From: Shewanella glacialimarina
Lineage (GTDB): Bacteria > Pseudomonadota > Gammaproteobacteria > Enterobacterales > Shewanellaceae
Assembly: GCF_020511155.1 (NCBI RefSeq)
Contig: NZ_CP041216.1
Coordinates: 620,001 to 684,000, forward strand
DNA length: 64,000 nt
Direction: 5' to 3'
Shown here: positions 35,728-46,084 of the stretch, piece by piece
How positions within the stretch are numbered: position 1 is the stretch's first letter
Layout of the letters: each line of letters starts with the position of its first letter
Position numbers and translations under genes: made by a program
The notes under the pieces: generated by a model
What the model was told of the DNA's origin: nothing
Database searches by the model: none
The model's input: only the letters and a program-made list of their open reading frames with translations

Positions 35728-35751
35728 GTTTTTACACGCTAACTTTGTTGA

Positions 35752-38700
35752 TTAGTGCTTACGACGACGGAACGCCGCTAAAGGTAGTAATAACGTTGTT
35801 AACCAACCTAAAGAACCACCATCATCATCTCTTGGTAAAGATTGAACAGTTACTTCTCCAGTATTACTTTGTAATGCACCATCACTAGCAACAACACTGA
35901 ATGAATATGTTCCCACTTCAGAAGGCGCAAAACTAATGTTCGCCTTAGTTGGGTCAAATGCAAGAGAAGGACCTCCTGTTTGAGTCCAGCTATATGTTAA
36001 CTCTGAGCTATCTATATCAGCAGCATTTGAGTTAACTGTAACAGTTTGTCTTACAAGGCGGTCAACAGCAGATGGTGCAACTGTTGGCGCATCGTTAACA
36101 TTACTAACGTTGAACATTACTTTAGTTGGAGTGATCTTATTACCCGCATTATCTTCAGCAGTATAAGTCAGTGTATCTGTTCCAAAGAAATCATTCTTAG
36201 GTGTATAAGTTATCTCACCCGTTGAGGTTACAACAGCTGTACCATTTGTAGGATTAACAGTAATAGCAGCATTAGATAAACCGCCTGATGCTGAGATATC
36301 CATTACACTTTGTGCTTTTGCTGTCATGCCATCGCCAGACACTTGAACGCGAGCGACTTTTTGATCTGCTTTAGTATCATTTATAAGCACATTCATTGAT
36401 GCTGAACTATCTTCAACAACGTCAAGCATATCTGCTTGACCAAGATTAAACTCAGTAGTTTTTACCTTATAAGCTAACTCGACACTGCCAGCGGCAGCAG
36501 CAGAAATTTCTACATAATCATTTGCAGCAACAGTTCCACCAGTACCATTGAAGTGGTAAGTTGTGCCTATCGCGCCACCAATGTTTTCCGCGCCGATTGT
36601 TAATGCAGCAGGAATAGTAGGTACGTTGAAGTAATTAAATGTCACTTCTTCAGTATCACCTGCTTTAAACCATACGCTGAAGCTATATTGATCACCTGAA
36701 GTGTCACCATATAACTGTGCGTCGTTCCACTCAACAACAACCCATTGAGAAGTGCCACTAGTTACGACACCGATAGACATTGCTCCGCCGCCAGTATCAC
36801 CTACAGATCCATCGCTTAAATCGAAATCAGACCAGAAAGGTGCAACGATGTTGTTAGGGTTACCAGAGTCTGGTAATTCTTTATTCGCATAAGTACCAGC
36901 AGTAGTGCTGCTACCAGGGATAACAATACCATTGTCTGACATAGTTATCTGAGTGTAAGTTTGACCATTGTACTTATAAGCTGGAACGGTAAATACAAAG
37001 TTAGCTTCATCACAGCCATCAGCACATACTGGGGTGAATGATAAACCTAAAGCGGTAATGTTAGGATAAGAACCAGTACCTTTAGCTGAAACCATCTTAG
37101 GTTGTTTCATAGTACCAACCCAGGTAATTACACCTGTTTCTTCATTAACACTCATACCATTCTGAGTCGCATCTGCTATGTTGACCATAACATCATCTTT
37201 GCTTGTTAGCTTGGTACCTTTAGGAGCTGTAGCGGTAACAGTAATAGCTGAAGTGCTTTTAAACATAGTGTTATTGACAACGGCCTTCACTTCAAATTCG
37301 TCAGCAGTGGTAATATCAGCATCAGTAGTAAAGGTGTTGATTAAAGATGAGTCACTTGTTGCTCTAGCCAATACAGCTAAAGGTAAGTGTGCATCTTGCT
37401 TGCCATCATTGCTAGTTAGCATGATGTTACCAAATATCCACTCACCATAAGTACTGTAAGAGGAATCAACGGTCACTGTGAAGGTTGCAGAAGCGCCTGC
37501 AGCCAATTCCAATGTCGTTGGTGAAATCATGATGCCAGCAGAATCAGCTTTGGCAGTTAAAGCCCATGATGTTGCTTCTGCACTTTTGTTGTTAACTGTA
37601 CGTGTGAAGGTACATACACCAACACATGAGTCCGCAGCAATAGAAGGCTTGTCAAAGGTTAACACTGCTTTAGCCGCAGCGTCTAAATCCATTCGGCCAG
37701 CGCCCATAGCAAATGGAGATGCTGGCGTAACACCGTCATCATCTAAAATGCCAGCCATTGTAGCTGTAGAGGTCAATGCGGTTTTAATATCAACTGCAGA
37801 CCAGTCAGGGTGTAATTGCGCCATTAAGGCTGCAGCACCAGCAACATGAGGACTAGCCATACTTGTACCAGTAATGGCATTAAAAGGTTCTCCGCCATCA
37901 TCTGGAGAGAATGCAGATAAAATATTTGTTCCAGGAGCGGCTAAATCTGGTTTTAGTATATTTTCATTACCGTTCGGTCCGCGAGAGCTCGACTGGTTGA
38001 TCATATCAGCAAGGCCCTGCGATACAATACGCTTAATCTCTGCAGAAATTGTACCAGAGGTAGCAGCGTCACCTAATGAGTCAACAATAGCAATACCGTC
38101 AGCTTTTGAAATCATAACAGATGGAAAAGTTTGACCTGGCATTGACATAGTAAATGGTGCGCCTGGAACGCTATTATATACTACAAGAGCTTTAGCTCCT
38201 GCATTTATAGCGTTTTGTGCTTTTATGCTAAAGCTACAGGTACCACGAGAAATCAGTGCTATGCCGTCTTTGAAAGAATCAGCGGCAAAAGGATCACAAC
38301 CATTGACATTTTCTGCATTGATATTTTTAGCCGCAATAATTGGTGCGGTAATATCTAGTTCAAAAATAGTATCCGAACCCGGGATAGCTAATAAGTCTTC
38401 GCCACCAGCATTAAATGCGTTAGCAAAAAAACGACCAGTAGTGCTGTTTGCTACAGTAATACCTGATTCGATACAAGCAGGACAACCAATAGTTTTAGCG
38501 CCATTACCGTCATTACCAGCTGCACTAACAACAACAATGCCAGCAGCTTCGGCAGCTTCGAACATTACTTTGTATGGACTGTTAGCAGGATCACCACCAG
38601 CACCGCCGCCCCATGAGTTGTTAATTACATCAGCGCCATCATTTACAGCGTGTTCTAATGCTTCCATAAGCATAATGTTAGAACCACTACCGCCAGAACA

Positions 38701-39612
38701 ATCCTCTTTGTTGTAAAGCGCTTTATAGGCCATTAAGTAAGCCGCTGGAGCAACACCTGAAAGTGTGACATCAACGCCTTCATAAGTTACATCAACTTTA
38801 TTACCTACTGCAGTACCAGCAACGTGAGTACCATGACCACCATAACCTAGTGGGCTCATATATTCGTCAGCACAAACTGGGAATGTAGGAGCAGACCAGC
38901 GAGCTACAATAAGTTTGTTGTTACAAAAGCTGGTATCAACTGTTGAACAGTAATCATCTGTTGGAAGTGCACCTTGTGGCGCTTCAAAACCGTCATCTGC
39001 AAACATTGGGTTTTCTGGGCGAATACCACCATCAATAATAGCAACCTTAACGCCTTTACCAGCATTTTCCATGCCGTTAACTGCATTCCACATTGCTTGA
39101 CTGTTGATTATTTCATGAGAAGCATCCATTTGTGCTTCATACATTGTTTCAGGGTAAACAGACTTAACACCAGGAATTGCCATTAATGCTTCAATGGTTA
39201 GGCCCTGTCCGGCAATAGATACACCGTTAAATAGTGTCTTAAACTTACGCTCTACTTTTGCATTACCGGCGACTTTAGTTAACGCGCTAGCAAAGTTGTT
39301 TTGCTCAGTAGCTAGATATGAGGCGTAGTCTTTGACTGGAGCTGATTGAATATCAATCTTACCGTCTTTAGACTTTATTGCTGTTGCTGCTAAGTTTTTA
39401 ATACCACCTTGATAAAGGGCCACAGCAGGAGAAGACAGCTCAACAATAAAGCGTTGAGGAGCTGTTATACTATTTGCTTTAACAGTAGATTTTTTATAGT
39501 TGTCAGTGGAGTGTAATTCTGGAGAGTACTGTAAACCAGTGTAATCAGTGTTCGCATAAGTAACACTTGAAATTAATGCCGCTGAAATAGCGAGTGATAG
39601 TTTAGTCTTCAC
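35752..39612 (-). CDS. Secreted S8 (subtilisin-like) serine protease with GlyGly-CTERM anchor
   Basis: A 1286-residue exported protease. A signal peptide (about 1-20) is followed by an I9-type propeptide (about 50-160). The S8 catalytic domain contains the triad: Asp in A-I-I-D-G-G (about 195), His in G-H-G-T-H-V-A-G (about 260) and Ser in G-T-S-M-A-S-P-H (about 580). A PA domain is inserted (about 385-520). C-terminal Ig/cadherin-like domains follow, with N-D-A-P-T-V. The tail D-D-D-G-G-S-L-G-W-L-T-T-L-L-L-P, then F-R-R-R-K-H, is a GlyGly-CTERM sorting signal (rhombosortase, type II secretion). It probably degrades extracellular protein for nutrition. Confidence 0.93.
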   Translation of the reverse strand: MKTKLSLAISAALISSVTYANTDYTGLQYSPELHSTDNYKKSTVKANSITAPQRFIVELSSPAVALYQGGIKNLAATAIKSKDGKIDIQSAPVKDYASYLATEQNNFASALTKVAGNAKVERKFKTLFNGVSIAGQGLTIEALMAIPGVKSVYPETMYEAQMDASHEIINSQAMWNAVNGMENAGKGVKVAIIDGGIRPENPMFADDGFEAPQGALPTDDYCSTVDTSFCNNKLIVARWSAPTFPVCADEYMSPLGYGGHGTHVAGTAVGNKVDVTYEGVDVTLSGVAPAAYLMAYKALYNKEDCSGGSGSNIMLMEALEHAVNDGADVINNSWGGGAGGDPANSPYKVMFEAAEAAGIVVVSAAGNDGNGAKTIGCPACIESGITVANSTTGRFFANAFNAGGEDLLAIPGSDTIFELDITAPIIAAKNINAENVNGCDPFAADSFKDGIALISRGTCSFSIKAQNAINAGAKALVVYNSVPGAPFTMSMPGQTFPSVMISKADGIAIVDSLGDAATSGTISAEIKRIVSQGLADMINQSSSRGPNGNENILKPDLAAPGTNILSAFSPDDGGEPFNAITGTSMASPHVAGAAALMAQLHPDWSAVDIKTALTSTATMAGILDDDGVTPASPFAMGAGRMDLDAAAKAVLTFDKPSIAADSCVGVCTFTRTVNNKSAEATSWALTAKADSAGIMISPTTLELAAGASATFTVTVDSSYSTYGEWIFGNIMLTSNDGKQDAHLPLAVLARATSDSSLINTFTTDADITTADEFEVKAVVNNTMFKSTSAITVTATAPKGTKLTSKDDVMVNIADATQNGMSVNEETGVITWVGTMKQPKMVSAKGTGSYPNITALGLSFTPVCADGCDEANFVFTVPAYKYNGQTYTQITMSDNGIVIPGSSTTAGTYANKELPDSGNPNNIVAPFWSDFDLSDGSVGDTGGGAMSIGVVTSGTSQWVVVEWNDAQLYGDTSGDQYSFSVWFKAGDTEEVTFNYFNVPTIPAALTIGAENIGGAIGTTYHFNGTGGTVAANDYVEISAAAAGSVELAYKVKTTEFNLGQADMLDVVEDSSASMNVLINDTKADQKVARVQVSGDGMTAKAQSVMDISASGGLSNAAITVNPTNGTAVVTSTGEITYTPKNDFFGTDTLTYTAEDNAGNKITPTKVMFNVSNVNDAPTVAPSAVDRLVRQTVTVNSNAADIDSSELTYSWTQTGGPSLAFDPTKANISFAPSEVGTYSFSVVASDGALQSNTGEVTVQSLPRDDDGGSLGWLTTLLLPLAAFRRRKH

Positions 39613-39848
39613 AACGTCTTCCTTGTTTCAAGTCACCCTCAATGTGTTCTTAAGAATTTCGTATCAATTCATTAGATAGGTTATGGGGTGTAATTGTAAT
39701 ATTTTTATAATGATTATGTTGCACTACCTAGTGCACCATAATCATTTTTATCACAACCGAGCAACAAATGTAATGCGGTTGGGGAAAAAACTATTGTTTT
39801 TATTATACGGAATAGTATGTTGCTTATATTAGCTTATAGCTAATTGTT

Positions 39849-40343
39849 CTAAGGCTTAACCGCCCTTACTATAGGGTTTTGAAGGCTAATTAAGGTTTCT
39901 GTGGACTGAATTTCGTCTATTGACTGTATACGATTAATCAATACATGTTGTAATCCATCTATAGATTGGCACATTACCTTTACAAAAATGGAGTAATTAC
40001 CCGTAGTATAATATGCCTCAACCACTTCATCTAATGCATTTAATTTTGCTATCGCGGCGGGATAATCACCGGCACTTTTCAAATTAATGCCAATAAAGCA
40101 GCAAACATCGTAACCCAATGCTTTAGGGTTAACGGTAATTTGTGCCCCTGTGATGATGCCTGCTTGTTTCATTTTTTCAACGCGGACATGAATGGTGCCA
40201 GCGCTCACTGAAAATCGTTTAGCCAGTTCGGCAAATGGTGTGCGAGCATCTCCCATTAATGCGGATAAAATTTGGTTGTCAAGTTGGTCACGTTGAAATG
40301 AGCTATCCACAGTAAAATGCCTATTTTCTATTTGAATAGACAT
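39849..40343 (-). CDS. asnC: Lrp/AsnC-family regulator AsnC
   Basis: A 164-residue transcription factor very similar in pattern to E. coli AsnC. An N-terminal helix-turn-helix (A-E-L-A-K-R-F-S-V-S-A-G-T-I-H-V-R) is followed by the RAM ligand-binding domain (Y-Y-T-T-G-N-Y-S-I-F-V-K). AsnC activates asnA in response to asparagine in E. coli. No asnA lies next to it here, so its target must be elsewhere. It carries about a dozen extra residues at the N-terminus compared with the E. coli protein. Confidence 0.93.
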   Translation of the reverse strand: MSIQIENRHFTVDSSFQRDQLDNQILSALMGDARTPFAELAKRFSVSAGTIHVRVEKMKQAGIITGAQITVNPKALGYDVCCFIGINLKSAGDYPAAIAKLNALDEVVEAYYTTGNYSIFVKVMCQSIDGLQHVLINRIQSIDEIQSTETLISLQNPIVRAVKP

Positions 40344-40379
40344 TAATTTACGTCTTTTGTTATGTAATTACTATCAAAA

Positions 40380-41057
40380 TTACTGTTCGGTCATTGGCTC
40401 TATAAAATTGGGTAACAAGCTAAAGTGCATTGGCTGTGCCGAGTAAGGATGCTTTATAGATAATTCGGTGGCGTGCAGTAGTAAACGTGGTGCCAAACTT
40501 TTTGCTAATGGGTCTGCGTAGAAACCATCACCAAGAATAGGATGGCCTAATGCCATCATATGCACGCGGAGTTGGTGTGAACGGCCAGTAATAGGGGTCA
40601 ATTTTACCAGGGTTGAACGCTTAGCGTAGCTGATAATGTCAATCAGTGTTTCAGAGGGTTTTCCCACCAAATGATTGACCTTTTGCTTGGGGCGATTAGG
40701 CCAGTCACAAATTAATGGCAGTGACACACGTGTTATCGACGTCTTCATATGACCTGCAACACGGGCAAAGTACACTTTGTGGGTTTCTCGATCTCTAAAC
40801 TGACGTTTTAATTCTCGCTCCGCATTTTTTCGTAAGGCTAATACGATAATTCCTGATGTTGCCATATCTAAGCGGTGAACGATTTGTGCATTAGGATAGT
40901 CACGTAATACGCGATAATAAACGCTGTCATAGTATTGCGCTTCTCTGCCAGGAACCGATAGCAACCCAGAGGGTTTATTGATCACAATAATATCTTTATC
41001 TTGGTGAATAATATCCAGCCAAGGTTCAGTTGCTGGTTGGTAGATGAAGTCAGCCAT
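40380..41057 (-). CDS. rluA: Dual-specificity RNA pseudouridine synthase RluA
   Basis: A 225-residue RluA-family enzyme that makes pseudouridine at 23S rRNA U746 and tRNA U32. The catalytic Asp lies in V-H-R-L-D-M-A-T-S-G-I. The segments N-K-P-S-G-L-L-S-V-P-G-R, P-L-I-C-D-W-P-N-R-P-K-Q-K-V and P-I-T-G-R-S-H-Q-L-R-V-H-M are almost as in E. coli RluA, which distinguishes it from RluC, RluD and TruC. It lies just upstream of asnC on the same strand, with 36 bases between. Confidence 0.95.
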   Translation of the reverse strand: MADFIYQPATEPWLDIIHQDKDIIVINKPSGLLSVPGREAQYYDSVYYRVLRDYPNAQIVHRLDMATSGIIVLALRKNAERELKRQFRDRETHKVYFARVAGHMKTSITRVSLPLICDWPNRPKQKVNHLVGKPSETLIDIISYAKRSTLVKLTPITGRSHQLRVHMMALGHPILGDGFYADPLAKSLAPRLLLHATELSIKHPYSAQPMHFSLLPNFIEPMTEQ

Positions 41058-41144
41058 GATAGATCTCTATAACAGAAGATAGAAAAGGATGGCAAAGATA
41101 CTGATCCACCTTATAAGATGCAAGTGGATCATAAAAAAGCTAAC

Positions 41145-41435
41145 TTAAGAAAAAGCTTCGCCATTGACCAGCATAATGGTAAATGTCCACACCACAAATG
41201 CCAATGGGATATGTACTAGCGCATAAAAACATTGATCTAATCGACTCATTCCCTTTGCTAGCCAAATTAAATAACCATGACATAAAATAACAAATGGAAA
41301 CAATATTATTAGTGGGTAAAGTGCAAATGGACTCGCATCGGCAAAAACACTGTGACTCAGTAAAGCCCAAAACACCATAAAAGTGGTTGTCAGTGGGGGC
41401 GTCGCAGTGCGATATTGTTCTGGATAGGGGAACAT
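41145..41435 (-). CDS. Small polytopic membrane protein
   Basis: A 96-residue protein with three hydrophobic helices (about 17-32, 38-58 and 70-90). Function unknown. It follows another small membrane-protein gene (41457-41879) with 21 bases between, and the two probably form an operon. The frame in +1 relation is a shadow of this gene. Confidence 0.65.
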   Translation of the reverse strand: MFPYPEQYRTATPPLTTTFMVFWALLSHSVFADASPFALYPLIILFPFVILCHGYLIWLAKGMSRLDQCFYALVHIPLAFVVWTFTIMLVNGEAFS

Positions 41436-41456
41436 CCTGTGTCCTTTGATGAGAGA

Positions 41457-41879
41457 CTAACCTTTAATCTCTTTTTTACCATGGATAACCTTGCGATGCA
41501 CTATCGAATAATGACGCAGACCTGCAGGACCATGTGACACTATTACCGAAAGTAATACTAAAAGAGTAATAATTTCCACCTGCCAATCAGTTAGTGGCAC
41601 CAACAAAAATAATAATCCAACCTTGGTAAGCGTGAGTAGGCCTTTTAATTGAATCAGCCAGTGCCAATCTCTGATAATTTCCCATGTCATCAGTAAAATG
41701 CCTGTTGTCAGGGTGATAATCCAGTAAGGCAACCATAGACTTTTATCAACGTGCAGTAATATGCCCCCACCAGCCCCGACAACACCAATAATATGTAACG
41801 CCCTAAGGCCCGTTTTGGTTAATCTTTCAAACCAAAAGCGTGTTTCGGAAAGCCGTTGCTGTTTTGCATGTTTGCTCAT
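41457..41879 (-). CDS. Polytopic inner-membrane protein
   Basis: A 140-residue protein with four hydrophobic helices (about 25-45, 52-68, 80-95 and 100-120). The first helix has a G-A-G-G-G-I-L-L turn, followed by a conserved-looking D-K-S-L-W-L-P-Y-W. It ends in a basic tail. It is divergent from fccA and lies upstream of the smaller membrane-protein gene on its own strand. Position beside fccA might suggest a respiratory link, but no heme or quinone site is evident. Confidence 0.65.
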   Translation of the reverse strand: MSKHAKQQRLSETRFWFERLTKTGLRALHIIGVVGAGGGILLHVDKSLWLPYWIITLTTGILLMTWEIIRDWHWLIQLKGLLTLTKVGLLFLLVPLTDWQVEIITLLVLLSVIVSHGPAGLRHYSIVHRKVIHGKKEIKG

Positions 41880-42116
41880 TAAAGCTTCTTATCATCGGTT
41901 TATTCTAATCATATTAACAACCCCAAAGTTAATTAGCAGAAACCAGCTTAGTTTTTGAGAGGTAAATCAATATCTGACTATGTTAAATAATGCGCTGACA
42001 CGCAAATATACCCATAAATTAAATAAGGTTAATGATGTGTGACCTTGCTACCAGCGTACCTCTTTAGAGGGTGATATGTTAGTTGTAAGATTAATGCCGC
42101 AAGGCAGGGGGATATA

Positions 42117-43898
42117 ATGTTAACACACACAACAAAATCACTATTAGCGTTACTGGTTTCGGGTGCGTTAAGTTCAGCTACATATGCAGCACCAGAAAAC
42201 TTAGCCGATTTTCATGGTGAAATGGGTAGTTGTGATACTTGTCACGTTAATAAAAAAGGGCCAACTGACGACAACTTAACCTATGAAAATGCCCAATGTA
42301 CCAGTTGTCATGGCACCCTAAAGGAAGTTGCCGAAACAGAGCGAGAAGGTATTGTTTCACCACATCAATCTCATTTAATTGGCGATGTTAGCTGTACCAG
42401 CTGTCACTCAGGGCATGAAAAGTCAGTCACTTACTGTGATTCTTGCCATAGCTTTGAATATCAAATGCCATTTTCTGGGAAATGGCAGCGTGAGTTTGTG
42501 CCAGTTAATGCCGACAAAACGGCACAAGATCAAGCGATTGCTAAAGGCGCAAAAGAAACTACCGATGTGGTTATTATTGGTTCAGGCGGTGCAGGTTTAG
42601 CGGCAGCCGTTTCTGCACGTAATAATGGTGCTAAAGTCATTTTGTTAGAAAAAGAACCTGTACCTGGTGGCAATACAAAACTTGCCGCAGGGGGTATGAA
42701 TGCCGCAGAAACTAAAGCCCAAGCAGCATTGAAAATCGAAGATAAAAAACAAATTATGATCGATGACACCATGGCGGGAGGCGGTAATCTGAATGATCCA
42801 GCATTGGTAAAAGTACTGGCAAATAATTCATCTAATTCCGTTGACTGGTTAACTGCACTAGGCGCCGATTTAACCGATGTTGGCCGCATGGGGGGCGCGA
42901 GTGTGAACCGCAGTCATCGTCCTACTGGCGGCGCAGGTGTTGGTGCACATGTAGCACAAGTACTTTGGGATGCTGCAATAAGTCGTGATGCTGATATCAG
43001 GCTTAATAGTCGTGTGGTGCGTATTATTGAAGATGCATCTGGAAAAGTCACTGGCGTGTTAGTCAAAGGAGCACACACAGGTTATTACGTGATAAATGCA
43101 GACTCGGTTGTTATTGCAACAGGTGGTTTTGCTAAAAATAATGAACGTGTAGCTAAATATGACCCTAGTTTAAAAGGTTTTAAAGCTACTAACCATGCGG
43201 GTGCTACTGGCGATGGATTAGATGTTGCTGAGTTAGCTGGCGCTGCAACCAAAGATCTTCAATACGTACAAGCGCATCCAACTTACTCACCTGTGGGTGG
43301 CGTTATGGTAACTGAAGCTGTTCGTGGTAATGGTGCTATTTTAGTTAACCGAGATGGTAAGCGTTTCGTTAATGAGCTAACCACACGCGATAAAGCATCG
43401 GCAGCGATTTTAAATCAAAAAGGCGAAAGTGCTTACTTAGTATTTGATGATTCAGTGCGTAAAAGTTTGAGTAAAATAGAAGGTTATATTCACTTACATA
43501 TAGTTAATGAAGGCAAAGATTTAAACGAACTTGCTAAAAAGCTCAGCATGCCTGGCGCAGAGTTAACCAAAACATTAGCGGATTATAATGGAACAGTTAA
43601 AGCGGGCAAAGATACCCAATTTGAACGTCAAGACTTACCTCGAGAGTTAGCATCTGCTCCTTATTATGCTATTGAAGTGGCGCCAGCTGTACACCACACT
43701 ATGGGTGGGGTGGTTATTGATACTCAAACCGAAGTAAAAGGCATCAGTGGTAAAAATATTCCTGGGATGTTTGCCGCGGGAGAAATTACTGGTGGGGTGC
43801 ATGGTACCAACAGACTCGGCGGTAATGCGATTTCAGATATTGTGACTTTTGGTCGTATTGCCGGGGAGCAAGCAGCAAAATACGCTAAAGAGCATTAA
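42117..43898 (+). CDS. fccA: Periplasmic tetraheme flavocytochrome c fumarate reductase
   Basis: A 593-residue fumarate reductase. A signal peptide (about 1-24) precedes the tetraheme domain with four CxxCH motifs: C-D-T-C-H (39-43), C-T-S-C-H (61-65), C-T-S-C-H (93-97) and C-D-S-C-H (107-111). The FAD-binding region starts at [10 protein letters not shown] (about 151). Active-site residues known from S. frigidimarina Fcc3 are conserved: the proton-donor Arg in T-T-R-D-K-A, the His in H-H-T-M-G-G and the Arg in N-R-L-G-G-N. It accepts electrons from CymA in the anaerobic periplasm. This gene identifies the genus well. Confidence 0.98.
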   Translation: MLTHTTKSLLALLVSGALSSATYAAPENLADFHGEMGSCDTCHVNKKGPTDDNLTYENAQCTSCHGTLKEVAETEREGIVSPHQSHLIGDVSCTSCHSGHEKSVTYCDSCHSFEYQMPFSGKWQREFVPVNADKTAQDQAIAKGAKETTDVVIIGSGGAGLAAAVSARNNGAKVILLEKEPVPGGNTKLAAGGMNAAETKAQAALKIEDKKQIMIDDTMAGGGNLNDPALVKVLANNSSNSVDWLTALGADLTDVGRMGGASVNRSHRPTGGAGVGAHVAQVLWDAAISRDADIRLNSRVVRIIEDASGKVTGVLVKGAHTGYYVINADSVVIATGGFAKNNERVAKYDPSLKGFKATNHAGATGDGLDVAELAGAATKDLQYVQAHPTYSPVGGVMVTEAVRGNGAILVNRDGKRFVNELTTRDKASAAILNQKGESAYLVFDDSVRKSLSKIEGYIHLHIVNEGKDLNELAKKLSMPGAELTKTLADYNGTVKAGKDTQFERQDLPRELASAPYYAIEVAPAVHHTMGGVVIDTQTEVKGISGKNIPGMFAAGEITGGVHGTNRLGGNAISDIVTFGRIAGEQAAKYAKEH

Positions 43899-43940
43899 GA
43901 TAAGCCGTTCTTTATTTTGCAATTGGCGATTTACATTCTC

Positions 43941-43969
43941 AGCGAGCCCTTCATCAGGCTCGCTTTTTT
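43941..43969 (+). terminator. Terminator after fccA
   Basis: An 8-bp GC-rich stem (43941-43948 with 43957-43964), an 8-nt loop and a T-run. It lies 42 bases past the fccA stop. Confidence 0.9.
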
Positions 43970-44178
43970 GTTGTTATGACCCGCCATAAATAGGGCGAGC
44001 CTACTCACATTTTCGTTTTTTTGTAGCGACTTATTAACGACAAAAATGCGTCATTCACATACACTGGATGCAAAATTGAGTTTGCTGACAAACTGGCTGG
44101 TAGACGTAACGCGCTTTTAACTAAGAGTGAGTCTAGAAATATAGCGGTATTGTTAAGCCTTTAGTTGTAGGACATATT

Positions 44179-45168
44179 ATGAGAATTGGTTTTTTTAGTG
44201 CTAAAACATATGATATTCATCACTTTAATCGCACAAATAAAGAGTTTGGTGCGCAAATCGAATATTTTGATTATCGACTTTGCATGCAAAACGCCAAACT
44301 GGCAGAAGGCTTTCAAGTTGTTTGTGCTTTCGTTAATGATTCATTGTGTGAAGAAGTATTAGTTGAGTTAGCCAAAGGCGGCACAAAAGTCATTGCGATG
44401 CGCTGTGCGGGCTTTAACAATGTTGATTTGGTTGCGGCAAAACGTTTGGGGATGCAAGTGGTCAACGTCCCTGCTTACTCGCCTGAATCTGTGGCTGAGC
44501 ATAGCGTTGCGTTAATGCTAACCCTTAATCGTAAAATTCATAAAGCGTATCAACGCACACGTGATGCTAATTTTGCTCTAACAGGATTAGTCGGTTTTAA
44601 CATGTTTGGTAAAACTGTTGGGATTATTGGTACCGGTAAAATTGGTCTAGCGACCATTAAAATACTCCAAGGCTTTGGCTGTAAAGTGCTGGCATATGAC
44701 CCCTATCCTAACCCAGTGGTTACTGAGTTAGGGGTTGAATATGTCAGTTTGGATGAGATTTATCCGCTCTGTGACATCATAAGTCTACATTGCCCTTTAA
44801 CTGCGGATAATCACCATTTATTGTGCCAAAGTAGTTTTCATAAAATGAAAAAAGGGGTGATGGTAATTAATACCAGCCGTGGCGGGTTACTCAATGCTAT
44901 AGATGCCATGGAAGCCTTAAAAGAAGGTCAGCTTGGATCATTAGGGCTAGATGTTTATGAAAATGAGAAAGGATTATTTTTTGAAGATAAATCCAGTGAA
45001 ATAATCCAAGACGATGTTTTTCGCCGCTTATCGGCGTGTCACAATGTTATTTTCACTGGGCATCAAGCCTTTTTAACCGAAGAAGCCTTAAATGCAATAG
45101 CCTTAACCACTTTGAATAATGTTAAAGCGCTGCTAGCAGGTGACAAATCTGGCAACGAGCTGTGTTAA
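44179..45168 (+). CDS. ldhA: D-lactate dehydrogenase, fermentative
   Basis: A 329-residue D-2-hydroxyacid dehydrogenase that reduces pyruvate to D-lactate with NADH. The nucleotide-binding motif is G-I-I-G-T-G-K-I-G. The catalytic residues are Arg in I-N-T-S-R-G-G, Glu in D-V-Y-E-N-E and His in F-T-G-H-Q-A-F, as in E. coli LdhA. Length is typical (329). It follows fccA by 280 bases and has its own promoter region. Both genes serve anaerobic growth. A strong hairpin follows. Confidence 0.95.
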   Translation: MRIGFFSAKTYDIHHFNRTNKEFGAQIEYFDYRLCMQNAKLAEGFQVVCAFVNDSLCEEVLVELAKGGTKVIAMRCAGFNNVDLVAAKRLGMQVVNVPAYSPESVAEHSVALMLTLNRKIHKAYQRTRDANFALTGLVGFNMFGKTVGIIGTGKIGLATIKILQGFGCKVLAYDPYPNPVVTELGVEYVSLDEIYPLCDIISLHCPLTADNHHLLCQSSFHKMKKGVMVINTSRGGLLNAIDAMEALKEGQLGSLGLDVYENEKGLFFEDKSSEIIQDDVFRRLSACHNVIFTGHQAFLTEEALNAIALTTLNNVKALLAGDKSGNELC

Positions 45169-45186
45169 CTGGGACTTATTATTGAT

Positions 45187-45214
45187 AAATTGGCGCCTTA
45201 TGGCGCCAATTTCT
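45187..45214 (+). terminator. Hairpin after ldhA
   Basis: A perfect 9-bp stem (45189-45197 with 45202-45210) with loop TTAT and GGCGCC in each arm. It is followed by TTCTT. It ends ldhA transcription and lies just before the next gene. Confidence 0.75.
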
Positions 45215-45227
45215 TGCAAGAGGCATT

Positions 45228-45965
45228 ATGATTATTTCAACTCAAGTACATGATATTGCTACGCCTACAGGCACAATGCGCACCACGGTATTTCGCCCAG
45301 ATCAAGCAGGGCAGTTTGCTAGCGTGATTTTTTATTCTGAAATTTTTCAGTTAACAGCGCCAATAGCTCGTGCTGCAGCCATTATTGCGGGGCATGGCTT
45401 TGTAGTATTGGTGCCTGAAGTATTTCATGAACTTAATCCGATAGGCACAGTATTGGCTTATGATGATGCTGGCAAAGATAAAGGCAACCAAGATAAGTTT
45501 ACAAAACCGCTTGAGCACCATGATAGTGATACCCAGTCATTAATTGATTTTGCACGTTCGCAAACCTATTGCAGTGATAAAGTTGGCGCAATGGGCGTAT
45601 GTATTGGCGGTCACTTAGCGTTTCGTGCTGCCTTGAATCCTGATATTAGAGGTGCATTTTGTTTATATGCAACCGATATTCATTCTAATACGTTACCGTG
45701 CAAGCCTGATAATGATTCGCTTACCCGTGCGAGTGATATTAAAGGTGAGTTGGTGATGGTGTTTGGCAAGCAAGACCCGCACGTTTCAAGTGAAGGGCGC
45801 AAAGCAATTTATCATCAGTTAGAAAAAGTAAACGCTAATTTTAGTTGGTTAGAAGTGAATGCTCAACATGCCTTTATGCGCGATGAAGGCGAGCGTTACG
45901 ATCCCGCTTTAGCCATTCAAATGTACTTACAAGCGGTGGCATTTTTTCAACGAACCTTGAATTAA
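45228..45965 (+). CDS. Dienelactone hydrolase family protein
   Basis: A 245-residue alpha/beta hydrolase. The nucleophile is Cys in G-V-C-I-G-G-H, the acid Asp lies in G-K-Q-D-P-H, and the base His in A-Q-H-A-F-M-R. An N-terminal Glu in Y-S-E-I-F-Q matches the family's cysteine-activating Glu. These support a DLH-type hydrolase with Cys, not Ser. The native substrate is unclear, since no chlorocatechol pathway is visible. GAGG lies upstream of ATG 45228. Confidence 0.88.
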   Translation: MIISTQVHDIATPTGTMRTTVFRPDQAGQFASVIFYSEIFQLTAPIARAAAIIAGHGFVVLVPEVFHELNPIGTVLAYDDAGKDKGNQDKFTKPLEHHDSDTQSLIDFARSQTYCSDKVGAMGVCIGGHLAFRAALNPDIRGAFCLYATDIHSNTLPCKPDNDSLTRASDIKGELVMVFGKQDPHVSSEGRKAIYHQLEKVNANFSWLEVNAQHAFMRDEGERYDPALAIQMYLQAVAFFQRTLN

Positions 45966-46035
45966 ATGTATGATTTTTGATGACGTTATTATCAAAAATC
46001 ACTCGAAAGCGTGGAATTGACACTATGGTAGACAA

Positions 46036-46062
46036 CAAAAAGGTACTCATGGCGCCTTTTTG
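46036..46062. terminator. Possible weak terminator between convergent genes
   Basis: An 8-bp stem (46036-46043 with 46055-46062) of AAAAAGG/CCTTTTT type with an 11-nt loop, between two convergent genes. Confidence 0.5.
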
Positions 46063-46084
46063 TTTTGCTGTTGCTATTTAATCA

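Noticed and set aside
37178..38716. Plus-strand frames inside the S8 protease gene.
   Set aside because: They are antisense to a well-supported protease and have no ribosome site or domain.
41960..42116. CRP or FNR site upstream of fccA.
   Set aside because: TGTGA and TTTTTGAG-like half sites exist, but the second half of either palindrome does not match the consensus.
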